Assembly: GCF_019973375.1 (NCBI RefSeq)
Contig: NZ_BPTV01000001.1
Span: 62,001-126,000 of the forward strand
From: Prevotella lacticifex
Lineage (GTDB): Bacteria; Bacteroidota; Bacteroidia; Bacteroidales; Bacteroidaceae
Reading direction: 5' to 3'
DNA: 64,000 bases
Shown here piece after piece: positions 34,660 to 43,462 of the stretch. Positions within the stretch are counted from its first letter, which is position 1; each line of letters starts with the position of its first letter. The notes under the pieces were generated by a model, which was not told the DNA's origin, ran no database searches, and worked only from the letters and a program-made list of their open reading frames with translations. The position numbers and the translations under genes are program-made.

Positions 34660-35655
34660 CTACTGTCCGCCCAAGCGGTCGAAGAAGGTTATTATCTCTT
34701 CCCAAGTCTTAAACTCGTCGGAACCAAACTCGATACCGGTGCCAAGGCCCTCGGCCGAATGGTGGCGCGAGATGAGGTAGTCGGCATAGAGGAACTGCGG
34801 GTTGTTGGTGAAGACGATGTGGTTCCACGCCGGTGCGCTGATATACTCTTCAATCCACTCCTGGACGTGGGGCACGAAGGCATGATCGTTGGTGGGAGCC
34901 GGAGCGACAAAGTAGACAGCGTAGTTCTCGAGGAGGAACTCGTAGGCCTTATGCAGGCTGGAGAGCGGTTTGCCATAGTCGTCGGCAAGACAGTCGCTGT
35001 GGATAAAGACCACGGGGCGCGTGCGGTCGGACTGACGGTCGTCGATCCAGCGGATGACGGGCATGAGATAATGGAATACAATCTTGTCGTTAAGGCGGTG
35101 CTCGCCATGGAAGCGGATGGCCTGCGGATAGTGCTCGCGGAACATATCGAAGGTGTGGACGACGGGGTCGGCATCGCCGAAGAGACCGTAGACGCGGCTC
35201 TGCTCGGCGGCATCGACATGGCTGAAGCAGTGGGTGGTAATCTCCTCATACTCCTTCTGCAGGGCTTTCGTGACGATTACGTCCTGCACCCCGTCCTGGC
35301 GCGGGTTCTGATAGGTTTGCTTGCCGAGCATATTGTTCTTCAGAATGGTCGTCCCCATCTCAAAGGCGGGGTTGACACAGATGCGGTCGTAACCATAGAG
35401 CATCTCGGTATACATGCCGCCCATGGACGTGCCGATGATGAGGTCGGGGTGCTCGCTGTCGGCGAGACTGTGCAGGAGGTCCATAGCCTCAGCAGGATGA
35501 ATGGGTAGGTCGGGGGCGATGACGGTAGCCTCGGGTAGGATGTCGCGGAGGATCTGGGCGGTATGGGTACTGCCGGCCGACATAAATCCGTGGACATACA
35601 TGATTTTCTTGCCCTCCATAAGATGGAGTGTATGTGTTATTTTAGCTTGTTCCAC
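34660..35655 (-). CDS. YqiA-like alpha/beta hydrolase fused to a degenerate 5'-deoxynucleotidase-like domain
   Basis: Residues 15-205 form an alpha/beta hydrolase of the YqiA/YcfP esterase type: MYVHGFMSAGSTHT, nucleophile S77 in GTSMGG, and likely D161 (GDADPVV) and H186 (GEHRL). Residues 212-328 resemble HAD-fold 5'(3')-deoxyribonucleotidases of the NT5C type (VYFVAPAP, W-IEEYI, NHIVFTNN, ADYLI, IEFGSDEFKTWEEII). The catalytic Asp pair looks altered (FIHSD at 217-221, first Asp replaced by H219), and the usual DD after YLI is S-R (296-297). The second domain is therefore probably non-catalytic. It starts 20 nt after the dGTPase gene, with which it forms an operon. Confidence 0.72.
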   Translation of the reverse strand: MEQAKITHTLHLMEGKKIMYVHGFMSAGSTHTAQILRDILPEATVIAPDLPIHPAEAMDLLHSLADSEHPDLIIGTSMGGMYTEMLYGYDRICVNPAFEMGTTILKNNMLGKQTYQNPRQDGVQDVIVTKALQKEYEEITTHCFSHVDAAEQSRVYGLFGDADPVVHTFDMFREHYPQAIRFHGEHRLNDKIVFHYLMPVIRWIDDRQSDRTRPVVFIHSDCLADDYGKPLSSLHKAYEFLLENYAVYFVAPAPTNDHAFVPHVQEWIEEYISAPAWNHIVFTNNPQFLYADYLISRHHSAEGLGTGIEFGSDEFKTWEEIITFFDRLGGQ

Positions 35656-35675
35656 TGTTGTTTTTAATTTATTTT

Positions 35676-37013
35676 TTATACTATTGGCAATGATATGCCA
35701 TTGATTTTCTGGTATATGTCGAGGGCGTACACATCGGTCATGCCACTGATATAGTCGGCCACGGCCATAATGCGGGTCTCGAGGTTGTCGCTGTGGATAT
35801 CATACTGGCTGCTGACGCGGCGGATGAGCTGCTTGGAGTGGAAGGTCTCGGGGTGGACGGCAGCACCGACGAAAGCGTCCATGAGGGTCTCCATAATCTT
35901 GTAACCGCTGAGCTCAACGTCGGTGACGGTCTTCGACTGGTATATTTTCCTCACCGACACCTCGGAACAGTGGCGGTAGGCGGCACGCGATTTTTCGGGC
36001 AGATGACTGACAAGCGACCCCTCGAAGGTGCCGTTGAGGATTGCCTCCTCGTTGTCGACAAAGGTACGGACGCAGGCCTGCTCCAGATGACCGACGGCAC
36101 AAGCCCTCATGTAGACGATTTTCTCATTTTCGTCGTCGACACCCTCGTCCTTGATGCGCTGGAAGATGCGGGCCCGGGCAGCATCGTCGAAATAGCCGAG
36201 GAGCAGGTCGACGGTCTCGTCGAACGACAGGAGCTTGAGCTTGTGGGCATCCTCGATGTCCATAATCTCGTAACAGATGTCGTCGGCGGCCTCAGTGAGG
36301 TAGACGAGAGGATGGCGGACGTAGCGAAGGGTGTCGGCGGAGGGGTCGAGACAGATCATGCCGAGGTCGTCGGCGACACGGCGGAAATACTCCTGCTCGT
36401 CGCGGAAGAAGCCGAACTTGCCGTGGCGCGAGGCACAAAGGGAGGAGAACGGGTACTTGACTATGGAGGCAAGGGTGGAATAGGTCATAACGAAACCGCC
36501 GGGACGACGGCCGCGGAAACGGTGGGTGAGAAGGCGGAAAGCATTGGCGTTGCCCTCGAAATGGGTGATGTCCGACCACAGGCGCGGCGACACGGAGCCC
36601 TGGAGACTGCGACCGTTGCCCTCGGTAAAGAAGGTCTGGATGGCCTTCTCGCCACTATGGCCGAAGGGAGGGTTGCCCATGTCGTGGGCCAGACCGGCAG
36701 TCTGGACGATGGTGCCAATCTCCTCGAAGAGCGTTCCGCGCAGTTCGGGATGGCGTTTCGTAAGCTCACGGGCAACATCATCGCCGAGCGACTTGCCCAA
36801 CGACGACACCTCAAGGGAGTGGGTGAGGCGGTTATGGACGAAGATGGAACCCGGAAGAGGGAACACCTGAGTCTTATTCTGAAGACGGCGGAAAGCGGCC
36901 GAGTAGACAAGGCGGTCGCTGTCGCGCTTGAACTCGGAACGGTCGTCGTGGCGCTGAGGATGACGGTCCTCCTGACCTAAACGCTTATTGGAGATGAGTC
37001 GTAGCCAATCCAT
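35676..37013 (-). CDS. dgt: Deoxyguanosinetriphosphate triphosphohydrolase-like HD protein
   Basis: Dgt-like enzymes hydrolyse dNTPs to nucleoside and triphosphate and so limit dNTP pools. The HD-domain ligands are visible: H65 (NRLTHSLEV), H110-D111 (LAHDMGNPPFGHSGE, with H119), and a later conserved Asp in AADDICYEIMD. The N-terminus carries DRSEFKRDSDRLVYSAAFRRLQNKTQVF, a family signature. At 445 residues the length is normal. A promoter lies at 37043-37072 and the esterase fusion gene follows in the same unit. Confidence 0.94.
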   Translation of the reverse strand: MDWLRLISNKRLGQEDRHPQRHDDRSEFKRDSDRLVYSAAFRRLQNKTQVFPLPGSIFVHNRLTHSLEVSSLGKSLGDDVARELTKRHPELRGTLFEEIGTIVQTAGLAHDMGNPPFGHSGEKAIQTFFTEGNGRSLQGSVSPRLWSDITHFEGNANAFRLLTHRFRGRRPGGFVMTYSTLASIVKYPFSSLCASRHGKFGFFRDEQEYFRRVADDLGMICLDPSADTLRYVRHPLVYLTEAADDICYEIMDIEDAHKLKLLSFDETVDLLLGYFDDAARARIFQRIKDEGVDDENEKIVYMRACAVGHLEQACVRTFVDNEEAILNGTFEGSLVSHLPEKSRAAYRHCSEVSVRKIYQSKTVTDVELSGYKIMETLMDAFVGAAVHPETFHSKQLIRRVSSQYDIHSDNLETRIMAVADYISGMTDVYALDIYQKINGISLPIV

Positions 37014-37042
37014 TATTCTGTACTATTCTTAATTTACTGCCG

Positions 37043-37072
37043 CAAAAGTAATTAAAATTGGCTAAATAACAA
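37043..37072 (-). promoter_or_regulatory. Promoter of the dGTPase operon
   Basis: TTG (37070-37072), 19-nt spacer, TACTTTTG (37043-37050) on the minus strand, about 30 nt before the ATG. Confidence 0.7.
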
Positions 37073-37101
37073 TCCCCGTAAGATGAAAAAAACAAAATCG
37101 C

Positions 37102-37132
37102 TTTGATATTCCACGCTTTTACATTAAATTTG
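37102..37132 (+). promoter_or_regulatory. Promoter of the dut operon
   Basis: TTTG (37102-37105), 19-nt spacer, TAAATTTG (37125-37132) on the plus strand, divergent from the dGTPase promoter. The leader contains an 8-bp inverted repeat, GGATAGCC (37152-37159) and GGCTATCC (37197-37204), just ahead of the coding region. Confidence 0.7.
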
Positions 37133-37229
37133 CAGTTCAAACATATCATGCGGATAGCCACAACGACAAAAGGATGACATAGAGTCCGCGGCGAGGGGCT
37201 ATCCCACCATGACTCTCATGACTAAGACA

Positions 37230-37667
37230 ATGATACAGATAAAGGTTGTAAACATTGGGCGGCAGCAGCTGCCCGCCTATGCCACACCACAGAGTGCGGG
37301 CATGGATCTGCGTGCGAATATCGACGAACCGGTGGTGCTGCACCCCATGGAACGGCGGCTCATACCCACGGGACTGAAGATTGAGCTGCCCGCAGGCTAC
37401 GAGGCGCAGGTGAGACCACGCAGCGGACTGGCTCTGAAACACGGCATCACGGTGCTCAATACGCCGGGAACAATCGATGCCGACTACCGTGGAGAAGTGA
37501 TGGTGCTGCTCATAAACCTCTCGAACGACGACTTCACGGTGAACGACGGGGAGCGGATAGCTCAGATGGTTATCGCACGCCATGAGCAGGGCGAGTTCGT
37601 CGTCGTCGACAAGCTCGATGAGACCGAGAGAGGCGAAGGCGGATACGGACACACAGGAACGAAATAG
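37230..37667 (+). CDS. dut: dUTP diphosphatase
   Basis: The trimeric dUTPase converts dUTP to dUMP, preventing uracil incorporation. Conserved motifs are present: [36 protein letters not shown] (substrate-binding Ser and catalytic Asp), and the C-terminal [11 protein letters not shown]-loop-like arm. The start at 37230 ([10 protein letters not shown]) matches family starts; in-frame ATGs at 37209 and 37218 are alternatives lying close to a leader hairpin. It begins an operon continuing with the TPR, DUF4292 and EnvC-like genes. A dGTPase is encoded divergently. Confidence 0.93.
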   Translation: MIQIKVVNIGRQQLPAYATPQSAGMDLRANIDEPVVLHPMERRLIPTGLKIELPAGYEAQVRPRSGLALKHGITVLNTPGTIDADYRGEVMVLLINLSNDDFTVNDGERIAQMVIARHEQGEFVVVDKLDETERGEGGYGHTGTK

Positions 37668-37682
37668 AACACTTCGGAAAAA

Positions 37683-39410
37683 ATGAAGATAAACAAACTC
37701 TACATAAGGATTCTCACCGTCATGACGCTGCTGTCGGCAACGGCGTTGGAAGCGGAGGCCGACGGGCGGAAGCTGTCGTACAACGACAACAGGCGCTTCG
37801 ACTATTTCTTCTTGGAGGCTGTCAACCAGCAGGCGGCAGGAAATATGTCGGCGGCTTTCGACCTCTTCACCCATGCCCTGGAGATAAAGCCCGACGCACC
37901 GGAGGTTTACTTCAACCTCGCCGGATATTATGTGACACTTAGGAACGACTCTCTGTCGAAGGCAAACTTTGAGAAAGCCGCTGAGCTCGCACCGAAAAAC
38001 ACTACGTATATCGAACATCTGGGACAGTTCTACATCAACGCCAAAGACTACAAGAATGCCATAAAGGCATACGAGAAACTCTATGCCCTGCAGCACGACA
38101 ACCCGAACGTCATCACCATCCTGCTGCAACTCTATGGTACTCAGAACGATTACAGCCGCATGATCGACATGCTCGACCGGCTGGAGACGGTGCAGGGAAG
38201 CAGTGACCGCATATCGATGACGAAGCTGCAAGTGTATGAGCAGCAGGGGAAAAAGAAGGAGCAGGAGGACCTACTGAAAGGGATGGTGGCCAAATATCCC
38301 AACGACCCGAGCTACGTGGTGATGTTCTGTAACTGGCTGATAAACAACGGCAGAACCAAGGAGGCCGGCAAACGGCTGCAGCAGGTGCTGAAGGAGAACC
38401 CGACGGATGTGGGGGCACGGCTGACAATGCTCGACTTCTACTCGGCAACGGGAAAGAAAGAGAAAGAGAAGGATCTCGCCGAACAGCTCATGACGGAAAA
38501 GGATGTACCCTCAAAGACCAAACTCGCCCTGCTCCGGCAGACCATCATCGACTACGACAAGACCGACAGCACGGCGGTGGAGAGGCTCTTCGACAAGATT
38601 CTTGCCACTCCGCAGAAAGACGGCGACATGTATATGATGAAAGCGGCGTATATGGCTCTCCACAAGCAACCTACCGAGGCCATCGACACGGTGTACCAGC
38701 AGGCACTGAAGGTAGAACCCGACAATTCGAGGGCCCGTCTGCTGCTGCTTCAGGATATATGGCCGACGAAGAACTACGACAGGGTTATCGAGGTGGCACA
38801 TCCGGGACAGGAATACAACCCCGACGACATGGCGTTCTACTACTTTGAGGGTCTGGCTCACTATATGAAAAAAGACAACGACAAGACCTTGGAGACTTTC
38901 AAAAAGGCCGTGGAACAGATAAACAAGGACAGCGACCCCGACATCGTCACCGACCTGTACTCGGTGATGGGAGATATCTATCACGCCAAAGGTCAGGACA
39001 GCCTCGCTTTTCAGTCGTACGAGAAGAGTCTGCAATGGAAACCCGACAATGTGGGTGCTCTGAACAACTACGCTTACTATCTCAGCGAGAAGAACGAGGA
39101 CCTCGAGAAGGCCGAACAGATGAGCCGGAAGACCATCGACGCACAGCCGAAAAACAGCACTTTCCTCGACACCTACGCATGGATACTGTTCCAGCAGGGG
39201 AAATATGCCGACGCAAAGACGTATATCGACCAGGCAATAGAGAACGACTCGACACTCGGAGATGTCGTCCTGGAACATGCAGGAGACATCTATTACATGA
39301 GCGGAGAGAAGGAGAAAGCTCTTGATTACTGGACGAAAGCAGCCGAAAGAGGTGAAGGCAGCGGTCTCCTCAGCAAGAAAATTAAACTGAAAATGATTGT
39401 AACGAAATGA
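37683..39410 (+). CDS. Secreted TPR-repeat protein
   Basis: A signal peptide (about 1-26) is followed by roughly a dozen tetratricopeptide repeats across the whole 575 residues (for example AFDLFTHALEIKPDAPEVYF and AFQSYEKSLQWKPDNVGALN). The protein should sit in the periplasm as a scaffold for protein contacts. It starts 15 nt after dut, and its stop overlaps the start of the DUF4292 gene (ATGA). No specific function can be read; the envelope genes that follow suggest a role in envelope assembly. Confidence 0.85.
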   Translation: MKINKLYIRILTVMTLLSATALEAEADGRKLSYNDNRRFDYFFLEAVNQQAAGNMSAAFDLFTHALEIKPDAPEVYFNLAGYYVTLRNDSLSKANFEKAAELAPKNTTYIEHLGQFYINAKDYKNAIKAYEKLYALQHDNPNVITILLQLYGTQNDYSRMIDMLDRLETVQGSSDRISMTKLQVYEQQGKKKEQEDLLKGMVAKYPNDPSYVVMFCNWLINNGRTKEAGKRLQQVLKENPTDVGARLTMLDFYSATGKKEKEKDLAEQLMTEKDVPSKTKLALLRQTIIDYDKTDSTAVERLFDKILATPQKDGDMYMMKAAYMALHKQPTEAIDTVYQQALKVEPDNSRARLLLLQDIWPTKNYDRVIEVAHPGQEYNPDDMAFYYFEGLAHYMKKDNDKTLETFKKAVEQINKDSDPDIVTDLYSVMGDIYHAKGQDSLAFQSYEKSLQWKPDNVGALNNYAYYLSEKNEDLEKAEQMSRKTIDAQPKNSTFLDTYAWILFQQGKYADAKTYIDQAIENDSTLGDVVLEHAGDIYYMSGEKEKALDYWTKAAERGEGSGLLSKKIKLKMIVTK

Positions 39411-40405
39411 AGAAATATAAGACATCATACATCAGCGAAGGACTTAGAGCAGGACGCTCCGGCCGAAACGAGAGTGCGGCAAGCATCCCGACGATGGCAA
39501 GAAGTCTCCGTCTGATGGCAAGAACGGGTATGGCGGCAGTGATGACGGCGGCAACAATAACCCTTGCGGCCTGTGGTTCGCAGAAGGCAGCGGTATCGTC
39601 GGCCAAGCCCGTGGCGAAGACGGTGCAGACCAATAAGGCCGACGAGAAGGCAAGAATCGACTTCCTCGACAAGGTAAACAGCAACGCGTCGTATCAGAAA
39701 AATATCGCCGCAGCAATAACGTTCCGGCTGACACAGGGCAACGGAAAGGAGATTTCGGTGCCCGGACAGCTCCGGATGAGGAAGGACGAGGTCATAAGAC
39801 TGTCGCTGCAAGTGCCTATTTTGGGCACTGAGGTGGGACGGATAGAATTCGCAAAGGACTACGTCCTCTTCGTCGACAGGATGCACAAGGAATACGTAAA
39901 GGCCAAATACAGCGATGTGGGATTCCTCCGCGACAACGGAATAAACTTCTATTCGCTTCAAGCTCTGTTCTGGAACAGACTGCTGTTGCCGGGAAAGTCG
40001 CAGGTGAACTACACCGACCTCGACAGATTTTCGGCCGACATCAACGGCACTAACGCCACAATACCGGTCGTCCTCAAGGACGGAAAGATGACCTACACAT
40101 GGACAGCCAACAGGGCCAATGGGGTCATCAGCCGCACTAAAGTGGAATATAAGAGTGCGGCGCAGGGTACGTCGGCACTGACGTGGGACTACTCCAACTT
40201 CACTAATTTCGGCTCAAAGATGTTCCCTTACGGCAATACGATGACGATAACGACACCGGCTAAAGGGAAGGCTAAGGAACTGAAGGCTTCGTACACGATA
40301 AACAATATCACGACAGCCAACGACTGGGAGACAACTACAACACTTTCAAATAAGTACAGACAAGTATCTGTGGAAGAGATACTTGGCAAACTATCGAACA
40401 TTTAA
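39407..40405 (+). CDS. DUF4292 family lipoprotein
   Basis: The protein has a lipobox (ATITLAAC) and the DUF4292 core (PGQLRMRKDEVIRLSLQVPILGTEVGRIEFAKDYVLFVDRMHKEYVKAKYSD), a beta-rich fold reminiscent of LolA/LolB-like carriers. The ATG at 39407 overlaps the previous stop, which favours coupling, but it gives an unusually long n-region of about 40 residues; in-frame ATGs at residues 30 and 37 would give a standard lipoprotein signal. It is followed 6 nt later by the EnvC-like gene. A lipid or lipoprotein-handling role at the envelope is inference. Confidence 0.82.
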   Translation: MKKYKTSYISEGLRAGRSGRNESAASIPTMARSLRLMARTGMAAVMTAATITLAACGSQKAAVSSAKPVAKTVQTNKADEKARIDFLDKVNSNASYQKNIAAAITFRLTQGNGKEISVPGQLRMRKDEVIRLSLQVPILGTEVGRIEFAKDYVLFVDRMHKEYVKAKYSDVGFLRDNGINFYSLQALFWNRLLLPGKSQVNYTDLDRFSADINGTNATIPVVLKDGKMTYTWTANRANGVISRTKVEYKSAAQGTSALTWDYSNFTNFGSKMFPYGNTMTITTPAKGKAKELKASYTINNITTANDWETTTTLSNKYRQVSVEEILGKLSNI

Positions 40406-40411
40406 ACATTG

Positions 40412-42289
40412 ATGAAAAGGCTATTACTCTTTCTCTTTTTAATATCATTCTCACTGACGCCGTTCGCCCAACACAAGAAAACGGCTAAGAAAACCGCGCC
40501 ATCGGCCGTGCAGCAGAAGTCGGCAAAACACGCCGCAACGGGTAAGGCAGCCGCCGGAAAGGCTCAGACCACTCAGGGACGGAAGGCTCAGCGCACTCAG
40601 ACCGCAGCCCAAAAGCAGGGCAAAGGAGGACAAACGGCTGACAGGAACCGCCAAAGCGCAAGGCGGAACACAGCAAGACAGCCTCAGCGTGGGGCCAAGC
40701 AACGCGGCAACGGCGGTCAGAGGCAGGCTGCCGGGCGCCGTCAGCAGGCACGAAACCAGCACCGCGAGCCCACCTACACTAAGACTCAGCAGATTAAGGG
40801 TCTTGAGAAAGAGAAGCAGAACATACAGCGCGACATCAACAGCAAGCAGAAGGAATACGACGACAAGGAGGCCGACGTAAAGCAAAGGCTGGCAAAAATC
40901 GAGTCGCTGAGTGCCGATATCGACAAGCGGCAGCGCAGTATCGACACCATCCAGACCAGCATCAAGGGCATCGACACTAACATCGGTGTGCTGAAAGGCC
41001 AGATTTCGACCCTCGAGGCCGACCTCGGCGAGCGCCGCCAGAAGTTCATCGAGTCGATGAGATATATGGCCCGTCACCGCAGCATCCAGGATAAGATAAT
41101 GTTTATCTTCTCGGCCAAGAGTCTGACGCAGATGTACCGCCGTCTTCGTTTCGTCCGCGAATATGCTCTGTATCAGCGCACTCAGGGTGAGCTGCTGAAG
41201 CAACAGCAGGAGCTTGTGGAGAATAAGCACAAGGACTTGGAGAAAGTCCGCGGCACGAAACGCACCCTGCTCAGCAAGAACCAGATGGCTCACGCACAGA
41301 TGGAGCAGGCGAAAGTGGAGCAGCAGGGGGTCGTGGCATCGCTGAAGCAGGACCAGGAGGTACTACAGAATGTCATCGACCAGAAACGGCAGAAGCAGGC
41401 CTCACTCGACGCACAGATTGACCGTCTCATATCAATCGAGATAGAGAAGGCCCGTCAGAGGGCTATCGCCGAGGAGCGGGCGCGCTCAGCAGCATTGGCA
41501 GCGGCACGCAAGGCCAAGGCTGCGGAGATGGCCCAGAAACGTGCTGCGGCCCAGCGTGCAGCCCAGGAGAATGCCCGTCGCGTTGCCGAGGCACGTGCCC
41601 GTGAGGCTCAGGCCAAGGAGGCGGCACGCCAGGCGGCTATCGCTGCTGAGAAAGCACGGCGCCAGGCGGAGGCCGAGAAGCAGCAGGCAGCGGCACGCCA
41701 GAGGGCTGAGGAGGCCGCAAGAGCAGCGGCAGCACGAGAGCAACAAGCCCAGCAGGCTGCCCGTGAGGCTGAGGCACAACGAAAAGCGGCTGAACGGAAG
41801 GCTGCCGTCGAGAAGAAACGGGCTGAGAATGCGGCCCGCGAGGACAACTCCAACGATGCCGCCGCAAGTGCGATGAGCACCGCCGACAGGGCTCTGACAG
41901 GCAGTTTCGCAAGCAACAGAGGCCGTCTGCCGATGCCTATGAGCGGAAGGATAGTGAACCACTACGGCCAGTACAGCGTCGAAGGCCTCGGCAACGTGCA
42001 GCTCAGCAACAGCGGAATAAACATCAAGGCCGGCGGAGGAGCCGGTGTACGCTCGGTATTCCGCGGTGAGGTCAGCGCCGTTTTCAGTTTCGGTGGAGCC
42101 TCGGTGGTGATGGTGCGACATGGTGCTTACATCTCCGTCTACGCCAACCTCGGACACGTAAACGTACATAAGGGACAGCAGGTCAACACCGGTCAGACCA
42201 TCGGAAACGTTGCCGGCGACGGCGTCCTCCAGTTCCAGCTGCGTAAGGAGACGGCAAAACTGAACCCGGAGGTATGGCTCCGGCACTGA
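40412..42289 (+). CDS. EnvC-like murein hydrolase activator with degenerate M23 domain
   Basis: After a signal peptide and a Lys/Arg/Gln/Ala-rich linker (about 20-120), long coiled coils (about 125-330 and an Ala/Arg/Glu-rich helix to about 470) lead to a C-terminal LytM/M23 fold (RLPMPMSGRIVNHYGQY ... GVRSVFRGEVSAVFSFGG ... VMVRHGAYISVYANL). The zinc ligands are mostly missing: the first His/Asp position reads NSGINIKAG, and the HxH position reads LQFQLRK. This matches EnvC, which activates amidases instead of cutting murein itself. A role in septal peptidoglycan splitting is likely. Start ATG 40412. Confidence 0.85.
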   Translation: MKRLLLFLFLISFSLTPFAQHKKTAKKTAPSAVQQKSAKHAATGKAAAGKAQTTQGRKAQRTQTAAQKQGKGGQTADRNRQSARRNTARQPQRGAKQRGNGGQRQAAGRRQQARNQHREPTYTKTQQIKGLEKEKQNIQRDINSKQKEYDDKEADVKQRLAKIESLSADIDKRQRSIDTIQTSIKGIDTNIGVLKGQISTLEADLGERRQKFIESMRYMARHRSIQDKIMFIFSAKSLTQMYRRLRFVREYALYQRTQGELLKQQQELVENKHKDLEKVRGTKRTLLSKNQMAHAQMEQAKVEQQGVVASLKQDQEVLQNVIDQKRQKQASLDAQIDRLISIEIEKARQRAIAEERARSAALAAARKAKAAEMAQKRAAAQRAAQENARRVAEARAREAQAKEAARQAAIAAEKARRQAEAEKQQAAARQRAEEAARAAAAREQQAQQAAREAEAQRKAAERKAAVEKKRAENAAREDNSNDAAASAMSTADRALTGSFASNRGRLPMPMSGRIVNHYGQYSVEGLGNVQLSNSGINIKAGGGAGVRSVFRGEVSAVFSFGGASVVMVRHGAYISVYANLGHVNVHKGQQVNTGQTIGNVAGDGVLQFQLRKETAKLNPEVWLRH

Positions 42290-42362
42290 TGAGAGAATCC
42301 TTCGGGGCCGCCGCATAAAGCAAACAGAAAAGACGGATAATGGCCCCGAGACTATAAACAGC

Positions 42363-42393
42363 CCCGGACCACTATATAATAATGTGGGCCGGG
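42363..42393 (+). terminator. Stem-loop between the EnvC-like and dehydratase genes
   Basis: CCCCGG-A-CCAC and GTGG-GCCGGGG pair around an AT-rich loop, but no T-run follows. It could be a processing or partial termination site inside the longer operon. Confidence 0.4.
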
Positions 42394-42415
42394 GAAGCAG
42401 AAAGACATTAACATA

Positions 42416-42856
42416 ATGGAAAATATAAACTTAGAGTCGATCGACATCCACACTCTCCTACCCCAGCAGGAGCCGTTTGTCATGGTCGGACGACTGACTC
42501 ACTACGACGACGAGAACGTTGAGACAACCACAACGATAGCACCCGACAATATCTTCGTCGACAATGGGGAGTTCAGTTCAGCAGGGATGATTGAGAATAT
42601 CGCCCAGACCTGTGCCGCAAGGATAGGCTTCATAAACAAGTATATCCTCAAGAAAGGCGTCCAGATTGGCGTCATCGGCAACGTGAGAAAGTTGAAAATC
42701 AACGGTCATCCTAAGGCCGGCAGCACGATAACGACGCACGTTCAGATTATTGAGGAGCTGATGGGAGTCACCCTCGCAGTGGCTACGGTGTCGTGCAACG
42801 GTACGCTGATGGCTCAATCGCAGATAAAATTGGCAGTGAAGGAGGACGAGAAATGA
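42416..42856 (+). CDS. Hotdog-fold beta-hydroxyacyl-ACP dehydratase-like protein retaining only the catalytic Glu
   Basis: A FabZ/FabA-like hotdog protein of 146 residues, opening with LLPQQEPFVMVGRLTHYD as in dehydratases of aryl-polyene and related lipid clusters. The segment MIENIAQTCAARIGF aligns with the FabZ helix bearing the catalytic Glu (E60). Fourteen residues earlier, where FabZ has its catalytic His in HFPG, this protein has I46-F-V-D, so the His is missing. The following gene shows the opposite loss. The two overlap by ATGA and are probably a translationally coupled heterodimer. Cellular substrate unknown. Confidence 0.82.
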   Translation: MENINLESIDIHTLLPQQEPFVMVGRLTHYDDENVETTTTIAPDNIFVDNGEFSSAGMIENIAQTCAARIGFINKYILKKGVQIGVIGNVRKLKINGHPKAGSTITTHVQIIEELMGVTLAVATVSCNGTLMAQSQIKLAVKEDEK

Positions 42857-43224
42857 TTCTACAGAACCAGTTATACACTATCTCAGACCATAAGACAGAG
42901 GGCGGCAAGGACATCTTTACCGTGGCTCTCAATCCGGAGTGCTTCATCTACAAGGCCCATTTTCCGGGCAATCCCATCACACCGGGAGTGTGCATCGTCC
43001 AGACCTGCGCTGAGCTGTTGGGCGAAATAACGGGGAAAAAGATGGAAATAATCGCGGCAAAGGACATAAAATTTCTCAATGTTTTGTCGCCATTGACGAC
43101 CGCCACCGTCGATTTCGCATTCAGCGCGGTAGCCTCCGACGGCGACAATACGACCGCAAAAATTTCCGTTACCGACGGCAATGAGGTCTTCGCCACAGTC
43201 GCTTTCACCTGCTCAGCACACTGA
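42853..43224 (+). CDS. Hotdog-fold FabZ-like dehydratase retaining only the catalytic His
   Basis: This 123-residue hotdog protein carries the FabZ signature AHFPGNPITPGVCIV with H36. The residue at the usual catalytic Glu position, 14 later, is Gln (Q50, in VQTCAELLGE). The start at 42853 overlaps the stop of the preceding paralogue; the frame is open further upstream but only inside that gene. In FabZ dimers His and Glu of one active site come from different subunits, so a heterodimer of these two could hold one complete site. The gene ends against a 22-bp-period repeat and an insertion sequence, so downstream partners may have been separated. Confidence 0.82.
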   Translation: MILQNQLYTISDHKTEGGKDIFTVALNPECFIYKAHFPGNPITPGVCIVQTCAELLGEITGKKMEIIAAKDIKFLNVLSPLTTATVDFAFSAVASDGDNTTAKISVTDGNEVFATVAFTCSAH

Positions 43225-43242
43225 CAACGACATCACGAAGCC

Positions 43243-43462
43243 GATTTTAAGCCCTGATACCCACGACCGGAGAGCATATCTTCAACCGCAAATGAACATA
43301 TATTCAACGACCCACGAACATATCTTCAACGACCCACGAAGGTATCTTCAATGGCTCACGAACATATCTTCAACGGATTACGAAGGTATCTTCAGCGGCA
43401 CAAGGACATAATTTTAGCGGCTTAAAGCTCTGATATCAGCAACATAAGAATATGATATTCAA
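43243..43462. repeat. Tandem array of ten degenerate 22-bp units
   Basis: Ten consecutive 22-nt units can be laid end to end from 43243. The central ones resemble GACCCACGAACATATCTTCA plus AC, with the variants GAAGGTATC and GAACATATC alternating. It begins 18 nt after the dehydratase stop and ends 4 nt before the insertion sequence. There are no unique spacers, so it is not CRISPR. Confidence 0.8.

Noticed and set aside
37197..37204. Riboswitch in the dut leader
   Set aside because: Only a single 8-bp inverted repeat is seen, with no further conserved structure or terminator alternative.
43243..43462. CRISPR array
   Set aside because: Units are contiguous and degenerate with no unique spacers, and no cas genes are present; the same applies to the arrays near 5000, 30400 and 53100.
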